7,498 bases of DNA. Source: an uncultured Brevinema sp. (GTDB lineage Bacteria > Spirochaetota > Brevinematia > Brevinematales > Brevinemataceae). The stretch is from NCBI GenBank assembly GCA_947036575.1, contig CAMQSH010000091.1, forward strand, positions 1-7,498, given 5' to 3'. This document shows, piece by piece, positions 1-5,417 of the stretch (its first letter is position 1; each line of letters opens with the position of its first letter). Below the pieces are notes generated by a model that made no database searches, was not told the DNA's origin, and was given only the letters and a program-made list of their open reading frames with translations. Position numbers and translations under genes: made by a program.

Positions 1-289
1 TCATCTCAACGACTTTTTGATTTTTCTTAGCTTCTTTTAGTTTTTTATCTTTTTGATATAAAAATTTCCCATAATTTACAATACGAGCCACTGGCGGTAC
101 AGCAGTTGGTGATATTTCTACAAGATCTAAAGACAGTTCTTCAGCTTTTGCCAAAGCATCTGCTAAAGACATAACTCCAAGAGCTTCTCCTTCTGGATCT
201 AAAACTCTCAATTCTGGAGCTTGGATATGCTCGTTTATTTTAGTTAGATCTTTGTTCTCAGGTCTTCTAAAGTTGTTGGGTTTTCGCAT
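1..289 (-). CDS. infC: Translation initiation factor IF-3, N-terminal part (3' end beyond window)
   Basis: IF-3 binds the 30S subunit, keeps subunits apart and checks initiator tRNA and start-codon pairing. I translated 96 codons by hand. They cover the IF-3 N-terminal domain: INEHIQAPELRVLD at about residues 18-31, then GVMSLADALAKAEE, LDLVEISPTAVPPVARI and the YGKFLYQKDKK stretch (73-83) that leads into the Lys-rich linker helix. The C-terminal domain lies off the left edge. The ATG at 289 is fixed because the codon just before it is an in-frame TGA. An AAGGA Shine-Dalgarno (300-304) sits 10 nt upstream. The start is ordinary ATG, not the rare AUU known for E. coli infC. The gene follows radA by 99 nt with no terminator between them, and has its own promoter. 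rpmI and rplT, the usual next genes, cannot be seen here. Confidence 0.97.
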   Translation of the reverse strand, partial: MRKPNNFRRPENKDLTKINEHIQAPELRVLDPEGEALGVMSLADALAKAEELSLDLVEISPTAVPPVARIVNYGKFLYQKDKKLKEAKKNQKVVEM

Positions 290-322
290 TCAAAAAACAT
301 CCTTTTATCATGGTTTTTATAT

Positions 323-341
323 ATTGTATATATTATACAAT
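323..341. promoter_or_regulatory. Perfect palindrome over the infC -10 box (candidate operator)
   Basis: ATTGTATA (323-330), a 3-nt centre TAT, then TATACAAT (334-341) form a perfect 8-bp inverted repeat. It covers the infC -10 hexamer (332-337) and reaches to the expected transcription start near 325. A repressor bound there would block the promoter. In RNA only the downstream half would be transcribed, so DNA binding is likelier than an RNA role. AT-rich DNA produces such repeats by chance, so a regulatory function is inferred. Confidence 0.35.
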
Positions 342-360
342 AGTATTTTTATTTAATCAA
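332..360 (-). promoter_or_regulatory. infC promoter, sigma-70 type
   Basis: On the minus strand TTGATT (-35, 360-355) and TATAAT (-10, 337-332) are separated by exactly 17 nt. Transcription would begin near 325, leaving a leader of about 36 nt before the ATG at 289, too short for a large autoregulatory leader. A second, poorer pair lies upstream: TTGCAC at 405-400 and TATAAT at 380-375, with a 19-nt spacer. Confidence 0.7.
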
Positions 361-388
361 TAGATTATGTGTTTATTATAGGGATTTA

Positions 389-1750
389 TTAAAATAAAAG
401 TGCAAAAATCTCATTAATATGGCGTATTTGTTTTATAGGGAACTCTTTTAACTCTGAAACATCCTTTTTACTATAAGGAATATAGATATTTTTCATTCCC
501 AATCTATACAATTCTTTTACTCTTTTTTCTATATTTCGTACAGGTCTTATTTCACCTGTAAGTCCTATCTCACCAATAAAGACACTTCTATCGTCTATAT
601 GTTTTTCTTTAAAAGAAGAACACATTGCTGCGACTAAGGCGAGATCAATAGCTCTGTCCTTGATTTCCAGTCCCCCTGTGATATTGGCATAAATATCATA
701 TTTAGAAAGAGGAATACGTAATTGTTTTTCTACCACGGCAGATAATAGCGTTAGTCTATTATTATCTATTCCTTCGGCAGTTCTTTTGGCATAATTTTGA
801 CTAGTGTGATGACAGAGAACTTGTATTTCTATAGGAAACACACGTTGACCTTCGGCATTGGCATAAATTGCAGAACCAAACACAGGATCTTCATGAATAG
901 ACAAAAATGCTTCAGATAAATCATCAGCAGGCATTAAGCCTTTACTACACATTTCAAAGAATCCTGCTTCATCAGTAGAACCAAAACGATTTTTAAAAGT
1001 TCTTAAAACTCTATAAATTCCTCTTGTATCACTTTCTAAAAATAATACTGTATCAACAAGATGTTCAATAGCCTTTGGTCCAGCGATAGAGCCATCCTTG
1101 GTAACATGAGAAACAAGAAGTGAAGTGATCTGTTTGTTTTTACATAAATTTACAATTTGATGGGTACATTCTCGTAATTGAGGCAGAGATCCTGGGGAGG
1201 ATTCAACGTTTTCACTAGATAATGTTTGTAAAGAGTCAATAATTATAAATAAAGGGTTAGTATCTTCTATAGTTTGAGAGATATGATCAATTTCCGTTTC
1301 AGAATAGAGAAAAAGATTTTCTGAAGTTATCCCCAATCGATCAGCACGTAATTTTACTTGATTGGAAGATTCCTCTCCATTGATATAAAGAACAACGCCT
1401 TGTTCTGCTAATTTATCAGCGATTTGTAATAATAAAGTAGATTTTCCTATTCCTGGTTCTCCAGAAATAAGAATGGCTTGTCCTGGTACAGTACCGCCTA
1501 AGACTCTATCCCATTCAGAAATTCCAGACAAAGTGCGAGATGCTTGACTGGAAGAAACACTTGTAATTTTTTCGGGAGTAGCTTTTTGTAGTTTAGCGCT
1601 AAAAGAACCACTAGCTTTTTTGGAAGAATTTTTTCCTAAGGATATTTCTTTAAAGGTGTTCCATTCAGAACAAGAGGGACATTTACCCAACCATTTAGCA
1701 GTTTCATAACCACAAGAACTACAACAAAAAGCTGATTTTGATTTAGCCAA
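389..1750 (-). CDS. radA: DNA repair protein RadA (Sms), RecA-like branch-migration ATPase
   Basis: RadA is a hexameric helicase-like ATPase that extends recombination intermediates during homologous recombination and repair in the cytoplasm. The 453-residue length is normal. In order it shows: an N-terminal zinc finger (C10-x2-C13 and C24-x2-C27); the Walker A motif GEPGIGKST at 97-105; the Walker B stretch LFIIIDS ending near 173 with D172; the RadA signature KNRFG at 253-257; and a C-terminal Lon-like fold (about 290-453) including GEIGLTGEIRPV at 393-404. The start is TTG at 1750. The codon group TAG at 1762-1760 is an in-frame stop just upstream, no ATG gives the zinc finger, and GGAG (1760-1757) lies 6 nt before the TTG. 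It follows the lapA-like gene by 76 nt. I saw no convincing promoter of its own, so it is probably read through from the murC operon. Confidence 0.97.
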   Translation of the reverse strand: MAKSKSAFCCSSCGYETAKWLGKCPSCSEWNTFKEISLGKNSSKKASGSFSAKLQKATPEKITSVSSSQASRTLSGISEWDRVLGGTVPGQAILISGEPGIGKSTLLLQIADKLAEQGVVLYINGEESSNQVKLRADRLGITSENLFLYSETEIDHISQTIEDTNPLFIIIDSLQTLSSENVESSPGSLPQLRECTHQIVNLCKNKQITSLLVSHVTKDGSIAGPKAIEHLVDTVLFLESDTRGIYRVLRTFKNRFGSTDEAGFFEMCSKGLMPADDLSEAFLSIHEDPVFGSAIYANAEGQRVFPIEIQVLCHHTSQNYAKRTAEGIDNNRLTLLSAVVEKQLRIPLSKYDIYANITGGLEIKDRAIDLALVAAMCSSFKEKHIDDRSVFIGEIGLTGEIRPVRNIEKRVKELYRLGMKNIYIPYSKKDVSELKEFPIKQIRHINEIFALLF

Positions 1751-1783
1751 ATCAAACTCCTATAATATTAAAAGTAAGTAAAT

Positions 1784-1808
1784 TATTGCCAGCAAACTAC
1801 TGACAATA
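1784..1808 (-). other. Intergenic hairpin upstream of radA
   Basis: In leftward RNA, TATTGTCAG pairs with CTGGCAATA (9 bp with one G-U pair) around a 7-nt loop, between the lapA-like stop and the radA start. The sequence after it (ATTTACTTACTTTT) is T-rich but broken, so it is at best a weak terminator. It may be a processing or stability element that lowers radA expression relative to the upstream genes. The role is inferred; the pairing is seen. Confidence 0.35.
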
Positions 1809-1831
1809 GACTTATTGTAAATAGACTTATT
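1805..1831. repeat. 12-bp direct repeat, period 15, at the 3' end of the lapA-like gene
   Basis: AATAGACTTATT occurs at 1805-1816 and again at 1820-1831, with GTA between. The right copy contains the lapA-like stop codon, so the left copy looks like a short tandem duplication of the gene end, probably from slippage. No function is apparent. Confidence 0.6.
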
Positions 1832-2063
1832 TATCTTTTTTTTCAGATTTTTCGGGACGATTGCTAAAGAGATAAGAAAACCACTCTGTCATTCTTCCTA
1901 AGATAAATCCTAAAATAAAAATTACAATACTAATTACAAATAAAGGTATTTGTGGGATTGTAAACATTAGAAATTTAAAATCTACAGAAGTATTGTTTTG
2001 AATAGCAAAGATAAGAAATAAGCCAAAAATAATAAGACCAAAAATATTTTTTAGTTGTTTCAT
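1827..2063 (-). CDS. Small inner-membrane protein with LapA-type (DUF1049) domain
   Basis: This 78-residue protein has two membrane segments, at about residues 7-21 and 38-56. Between them is IQNNTSVDFKFLMFTIPQIP, the pattern typical of LapA/DUF1049 proteins: a QN after the first helix, a V-x-F strand, then a proline before the second helix with GFILG. The C-terminus (EKSEKKDK) is short and charged, without the long coiled tail of E. coli LapA. In E. coli, LapA works with LapB in regulating LPS synthesis through FtsH and LpxC. Many bacteria carry stand-alone DUF1049 proteins of unknown role, so no LPS function should be assumed here. The ATG at 2063 has AAGGA (2074-2070) 6 nt upstream. It lies 21 nt after the PilZ-like gene in the same operon. 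Confidence 0.8.
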   Translation of the reverse strand: MKQLKNIFGLIIFGLFLIFAIQNNTSVDFKFLMFTIPQIPLFVISIVIFILGFILGRMTEWFSYLFSNRPEKSEKKDK

Positions 2064-2084
2064 AAAAAATCCTTAATAATTATT

Positions 2085-3137
2085 TTAATTAGATATATTT
2101 TCTGCAAAAATATAATGATATATTTGTAAAGTGTTATGCTTAGATGTATCTTCATGAAACTCCACATGTAAGGTAAATACTTTACTATGATTTGTAATGT
2201 TTCGAACAATTCCTTTAATATGTAAGATTTGATTAAACAAAGGCATCTCTATCATTAATATAGTATTTTCAGGTATAGGAATATGAGAAATGATACTACA
2301 TCCCCAAGGTCCTATATTGTTAATAATACCAAATAATATACTACTAAAATTTTCTTGTAATGCTCCTGTATCTGAATCAGTAGATAAAGTTCCTTGTCTA
2401 AATTTAATAGGTATTTCAGCGTGTTGTCTCGGGTGAGTTCTTATTTGTACACAAGCTATTTCTCTGGGTAAAAATAGATGTAAAATCACACTTTTTTTAT
2501 TTTTTTCTACTGTAGAGATAGATGTGTTAAATTTATAACGTGCATCCATCTCTTTCCAAAAAGAAATGGATATTTTTTTTTTGTTAAGCTTTAATGGTTT
2601 GATGATTAGACTATCTTGTTCATAGATTAGGACAGATAAAGAATGAAAATTAGTTTCTATTAATTCTCCTTGTATTGTTATTGAATCAGAAAGTTTTAAA
2701 TCCATTACTTGTCCAAGAGTAATATCAGAAGATTTTTTGATACTAGGGTGTAATAATTGACGCTTGTTGCTAATTTTTCTATAAATTTCATAAGTAGCAT
2801 ACTCAAGTTCTTCTTTTGTTGAAGGATCAAACAGCTCTGATTTAGTAATAGCACGACGGGCAGTGACAAGCCATTTTTTGGATATTTCTTCATTTTCAAA
2901 AGCTTGGTGAAGACGAATTCCAGAAATAAGATCAAAAAGCACATCTAAACCAACATTTTCTTCTTCTGTTAATTCAGCTCTCTCAGATATATATTTGATA
3001 GATTCTTCTTTAGACATAAACAAATTTTGTTTGTTTTCTTTATTAAAAGGGGTTAGTATTCTGAATTTTTTAAATAACAAGTGAGCAACAATAACACTTA
3101 AAACAACAGATGATAAAATTAAAATAATAGATGGCAT
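2085..3137 (-). CDS. Membrane-anchored PilZ-like protein, possible c-di-GMP effector
   Basis: This 350-residue protein has an N-terminal membrane anchor (about residues 3-22), then a mostly helical charged region (about 40-135). Two beta-rich parts follow. Residues about 140-225 may be a YcgR/PilZN-like domain. Residues about 230-345 look like a PilZ barrel: R233-THP-R237 fits the RxxxR motif, and N274-IGPWG279 sits where the family has D/N-x-S-x-x-G, here with Gly in place of Ser. GIVRNITNH and FTLHVEF match later PilZ strands. PilZ domains bind c-di-GMP and control motility or surface behaviour; binding here is uncertain because of the altered motif. The ATG at 3137 follows GAGGA (3145-3141) at a short 3-nt spacing. 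The gene starts 9 nt after the TPR gene stop. The PilZ call rests on motifs only; no closer family was recognised. Confidence 0.6.
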   Translation of the reverse strand: MPSIILILSSVVLSVIVAHLLFKKFRILTPFNKENKQNLFMSKEESIKYISERAELTEEENVGLDVLFDLISGIRLHQAFENEEISKKWLVTARRAITKSELFDPSTKEELEYATYEIYRKISNKRQLLHPSIKKSSDITLGQVMDLKLSDSITIQGELIETNFHSLSVLIYEQDSLIIKPLKLNKKKISISFWKEMDARYKFNTSISTVEKNKKSVILHLFLPREIACVQIRTHPRQHAEIPIKFRQGTLSTDSDTGALQENFSSILFGIINNIGPWGCSIISHIPIPENTILMIEMPLFNQILHIKGIVRNITNHSKVFTLHVEFHEDTSKHNTLQIYHYIFAENISN

Positions 3138-3146
3138 AATTCCTCT

Positions 3147-3716
3147 TTAAATATTTGTTGGATTTTTACGAGTTGCAGACGCTGGATAAATATCATCTAG
3201 TTTTTGTAACTCTTCCCATGCCTCTGGATATAAAGATAATAATAAAGAGCTCTCTTGCCTAATAGAATTTAATAAAGTAATAGATTTTTCTTTTTCACCT
3301 TGTAAATGATAAATATAGGCAATTCTAATATTTGCAATATAGCTATTTAATTGACTTTTATTAAAGTTAACTTTGTTTTTTAGTAATTCTATTGTTTCTT
3401 CATAATAAAGAATGGCAAGACGCCATAATTTTTGATTTTGATAAACTTCACCTAATCTAAAGGTGATATCAGCTTCTGTAGGAAGCCATTTTAAAGCTTC
3501 TTGATAATAAGGAACAGACTTGGCATAAGATTTTTTTTTGAAGAAAAAATCACCTATACCTTGCAATCTTAAACCTTTATTATAATCAGTATTTTGTTGA
3601 TCGAAATTATAACCATTGATAGAAAATTGTTGATCTGTATTACTAAATACAGGGACGGTTAACAAAAATAATAAAATGATCTTAAACACAGACTTGTTCT
3701 GAAATTTTCCAGACAT
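3147..3716 (-). CDS. Secreted or periplasmic TPR-repeat protein
   Basis: A signal peptide covers about residues 1-26: positive KFQNK, a hydrophobic stretch FKIILLFLLTVPVFS, with cleavage likely after Ser25. There is no lipobox Cys, so it should be soluble in the periplasm or held by a partner. At least two, probably three, tetratricopeptide repeats follow: about 50-80 (GDFFFKKKSYAKSVPYYQEALKWLP), 84-112 (FRLGEVYQNQKLWRLAILYYEETIE) and 124-157 (IAYIYHLQGEKEKSITLLNSI). TPR proteins are protein-binding scaffolds; the partner here is unknown. The ATG at 3716 has AGGAG (3727-3723) 6 nt upstream. Its first 35 nt overlap the end of murC in another frame, so translation is probably coupled. The PilZ-like gene follows after 9 nt, which suggests a shared envelope role. 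Confidence 0.8.
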   Translation of the reverse strand: MSGKFQNKSVFKIILLFLLTVPVFSNTDQQFSINGYNFDQQNTDYNKGLRLQGIGDFFFKKKSYAKSVPYYQEALKWLPTEADITFRLGEVYQNQKLWRLAILYYEETIELLKNKVNFNKSQLNSYIANIRIAYIYHLQGEKEKSITLLNSIRQESSLLLSLYPEAWEELQKLDDIYPASATRKNPTNI

Positions 3717-5073
3717 CTCCAGCTCCTAATGTTATTACAACAGATGCTTGACCTAGAGTAATTTTTTTAACGATATGAACAATATTATTAAATTCTGATT
3801 CAAAAATCAAATGATCCATTTTTTTTTGTTTGTATATTTCATCATAAATTAATTGAGAAGAAATATTATTATCATTAGTTTCACGTGCTGCGTAGATATC
3901 GGTAAGGATCACACTGTCAGCTAGTAATAAAGAATCAGAAAACTCTTTATAAAAATATTGTGTGCGTGAATATAGGTGTGGTTGGAAGATAGCTATTAAT
4001 TTAGCATTGTTTTTAGTAGCGATTTTTTTGGCAGCTTCTAGAGTAAGAGTTATTGCTCTAGGATGATGAGCATAATCATCAATAATAGTAAGCTCTTTAG
4101 AACAATTTTTCATTTCAAAGCGTCTGTCTGCATTTTGGAAATATTTTAAGGCTTTGACAATAGAAATATTATCAATTCCTTGTATTTTAGCAACAGCAAT
4201 AGCCAATAAAGAATTAGAAACATTGTGTATTCCTGGTACTCCAAGAATAAAATGACCTATGAGATCTTCACCAAAATAAACATCAAATTCTGAAGATTGT
4301 TCGTGAAGAGTAATATTTTTAATCCAAAAATCACCTTGATTTGCTCTGATAGAAACAGAAATTTTTCTTGTGATATTACTTTTTGCAACAACACTTGCAA
4401 GGCAATCATCATCAGCATTCCAAATTAACAAAGATTTAGGAGCTAAATGGTTGTTAAGATAGGTTAAAAAAAGATCTTCTACTTCTTGTCTGTTTTTGAA
4501 AAACTCGAGATGATCTTCATCAATATTAGTAATTAATGCAACATCTGGATACAGGTAATTAAGAGAGCCAAAAGCTTCACAAGCTTCATAGATCATAGTA
4601 TCACCCGTACCTTTGTAACCAGCACCTTGTATTTCAGGGAGGCATCCACCTACAGCTAAGGTAGGATCTAAGCCTGCTGAAAGAAATATTCTTGAGGTCA
4701 TAGATGTGGTTGTAGTTTTACCATGTGTGCCAGATACACCAATACTAAAAAAGTGAGATCCTATAAAATTGAGCATTTCAGCACGAACAATTACAGGAAT
4801 ACCAAGCTCTTTTGCTTGGAGAAACTCAGGATTGGAATCAGAAATAGCATTAGTATAAACTATATAATCTATATTATTATTAATATTGCTAGTTGAGTGA
4901 CCAATATTAATAGTGATTCCTAGATCAGAAAGTTTTTTGGTGTTTTGAGATTCATTGTTGTCAGAACCAGATATAGAATACCCTTGTTGTTTTAAGATGA
5001 TAGCGAGAGCAGACATTCCGACTCCACCAATACCAATAAAATAGAGATGAGATTTTTCTTTAATTTGTAACAT
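3682..5073 (-). CDS. murC: UDP-N-acetylmuramate--L-alanine ligase MurC
   Basis: MurC is the cytoplasmic ATP-dependent ligase that adds the first amino acid, normally L-alanine, to UDP-MurNAc in peptidoglycan synthesis. The 463 residues are complete for the family. Motifs in order: GIGGVGMS at 14-21 (UDP-sugar binding); the ATP P-loop GTHGKTTTT at 115-123; YEACEAFGS at 162-170, the EACE form of the central motif instead of EADES; TNIDEDHLE at 182-190; PGIHNVSNSLLA at 280-291; RRFE at 317-320; DDYAHHP at 332-338; and QPHLYSRT at 364-371 in the C-terminal ligase domain. The ATG at 5073 is fixed by an in-frame TGA just upstream, and AAGGA (5085-5081) lies 7 nt before it. It heads the leftward operon; no other mur gene is present in the window. 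Confidence 0.97.
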   Translation of the reverse strand: MLQIKEKSHLYFIGIGGVGMSALAIILKQQGYSISGSDNNESQNTKKLSDLGITINIGHSTSNINNNIDYIVYTNAISDSNPEFLQAKELGIPVIVRAEMLNFIGSHFFSIGVSGTHGKTTTTSMTSRIFLSAGLDPTLAVGGCLPEIQGAGYKGTGDTMIYEACEAFGSLNYLYPDVALITNIDEDHLEFFKNRQEVEDLFLTYLNNHLAPKSLLIWNADDDCLASVVAKSNITRKISVSIRANQGDFWIKNITLHEQSSEFDVYFGEDLIGHFILGVPGIHNVSNSLLAIAVAKIQGIDNISIVKALKYFQNADRRFEMKNCSKELTIIDDYAHHPRAITLTLEAAKKIATKNNAKLIAIFQPHLYSRTQYFYKEFSDSLLLADSVILTDIYAARETNDNNISSQLIYDEIYKQKKMDHLIFESEFNNIVHIVKKITLGQASVVITLGAGDVWKISEQVCV

Positions 5074-5093
5074 TCAAATATCCTTATAAGACG

Positions 5094-5124
5094 TACGATA
5101 TAGTATTCTATATAATATATCGTA
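5094..5124 (-). promoter_or_regulatory. Inverted repeat at the murC transcript start (leader hairpin or operator)
   Basis: TACGATATA (5094-5102) and TATATCGTA (5116-5124) are a perfect 9-bp inverted repeat; three further pairs (5104-5106 with 5112-5114) follow after one mismatch. It begins just after the murC -10 box, about where the RNA starts, and ends 8 nt before the AAGGA site. In RNA it would form a 5' hairpin that could protect the message. In DNA it could be an operator. The pairing is seen; the role is inferred. Confidence 0.45.
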
Positions 5125-5126
5125 AT

Positions 5127-5156
5127 ATTATACCATATATTATCGGAATTTTCCAA
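5127..5156 (-). promoter_or_regulatory. murC operon promoter, extended -10
   Basis: On the minus strand TTGGAA (-35, 5156-5151) and TATAAT (-10, 5132-5127) are 18 nt apart, and the -10 is preceded by TGG, making an extended TGn motif. Transcription would begin near 5120, with a leader of about 47 nt before the murC ATG. It would serve murC, the TPR, PilZ-like and LapA genes and perhaps radA. Confidence 0.7.
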
Positions 5157-5246
5157 TATTTGCATTATGTAATCAAAATATATATATTCTTGTACAGTCT
5201 TGTTAAAAATTTGCCGAATAAAATAAGTAGTATATATAGTACAAAA

Positions 5247-5276
5247 ACCTAAAAAGTATCTCTAATACCTAAAAAG
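5247..5276. repeat. Two copies of ACCTAAAAAG spaced 20 bp
   Basis: The 10-bp word ACCTAAAAAG occurs at 5247-5256 and 5267-5276, so the copies fall on the same DNA face about two helical turns apart. They sit just upstream of the candidate rightward promoter with -35 at 5291. That arrangement suits a paired activator site or a curved A-tract upstream element. No binding protein can be named. Confidence 0.5.
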
Positions 5277-5290
5277 AAAGAGAATATTGA

Positions 5291-5319
5291 TTGTTATTTC
5301 TATAAAAATATGTTACTAT
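5291..5319 (+). promoter_or_regulatory. Candidate promoter of the barrel gene, extended -10
   Basis: TTGTTA (5291-5296) and TACTAT (5314-5319) are separated by 17 nt, and the -10 is preceded by TGT (extended TGn). A start near 5326 would give a leader of about 90 nt. A second candidate reuses the same -35 word: TTGTTA at 5331-5336 with TATAAT at 5356-5361, but its spacer is 19 nt. The 9-bp word TGATTGTTA (5288-5296 and 5328-5336) contains both -35 hexamers, so these may be tandem promoters. Confidence 0.45.
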
Positions 5320-5330
5320 AAAATATATGA

Positions 5331-5352
5331 TTGTTAATTTTATTATTAACAA
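5331..5352. promoter_or_regulatory. Inverted repeat TTGTTAAT-N6-ATTAACAA (candidate operator)
   Basis: A perfect 8-bp inverted repeat lies at 5331-5338 and 5345-5352, downstream of the first candidate promoter and overlapping the -35 of the second. The half-sites look like those of the redox repressor Rex (TTGTTAA-N4-TTAACAA), but the spacing between TTGTTAA and TTAACAA is 8 nt rather than 4, so a Rex site is not claimed. Confidence 0.35.
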
Positions 5353-5382
5353 ATTTATAATAATTTAATATTGCTCAGTAAA

Positions 5383-5404
5383 AATGTGTTCATAAAAGCA
5401 CATT
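5383..5404 (+). other. Leader hairpin just before the barrel gene Shine-Dalgarno
   Basis: AATGTG (5383-5388) pairs perfectly with CACATT (5399-5404) around a 10-nt loop. It ends 2 nt before the AGGGG ribosome-binding site (5407-5411), and either candidate promoter would place it in the mRNA leader. It could influence ribosome access or RNA stability. With only 6 bp it may also be chance. Confidence 0.25.
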
Positions 5405-5417
5405 ATAGGGGTATTTA

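Larger units (their letters stand above)
5074..5417. other. 344-nt divergent intergenic region between murC and the barrel gene
   Basis: There is no credible protein gene here; all frames are full of stops and the DNA is very AT-rich. It holds the leftward murC promoter and leader hairpin in its left part, and repeats, candidate promoters and a leader hairpin for the rightward gene in its right part, each listed separately. The stretch at about 5157-5240 shows nothing I can assign. Confidence 0.8.

Noticed and set aside
290..388. L20-binding autoregulatory leader of infC
   Set aside because: The promoter lies so close that the leader is only about 36 nt, with no pseudoknot-forming arms.
1765..1795. 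Separate radA promoter (TTGCTG with TTTAAT or TAATAT)
   Set aside because: The hexamers are poor, and transcription would begin at or inside the ribosome-binding site.
2705..2944. 79-codon open frame on the minus strand, starting with ATG
   Set aside because: It lies wholly inside the PilZ-like gene in another frame, has no family resemblance, and is explained by overlap with a real gene.
5331..5352. Rex repressor site
   Set aside because: The half-sites agree, but the spacing is 8 nt instead of 4 and no Rex gene or typical fermentation target is nearby.
5383..5404. CRP-type site (TGTG...CACA)
   Set aside because: The spacing is 10 nt rather than 8 between TGTG and CACA, and it lies in the leader next to the ribosome-binding site, where a hairpin is the simpler reading.
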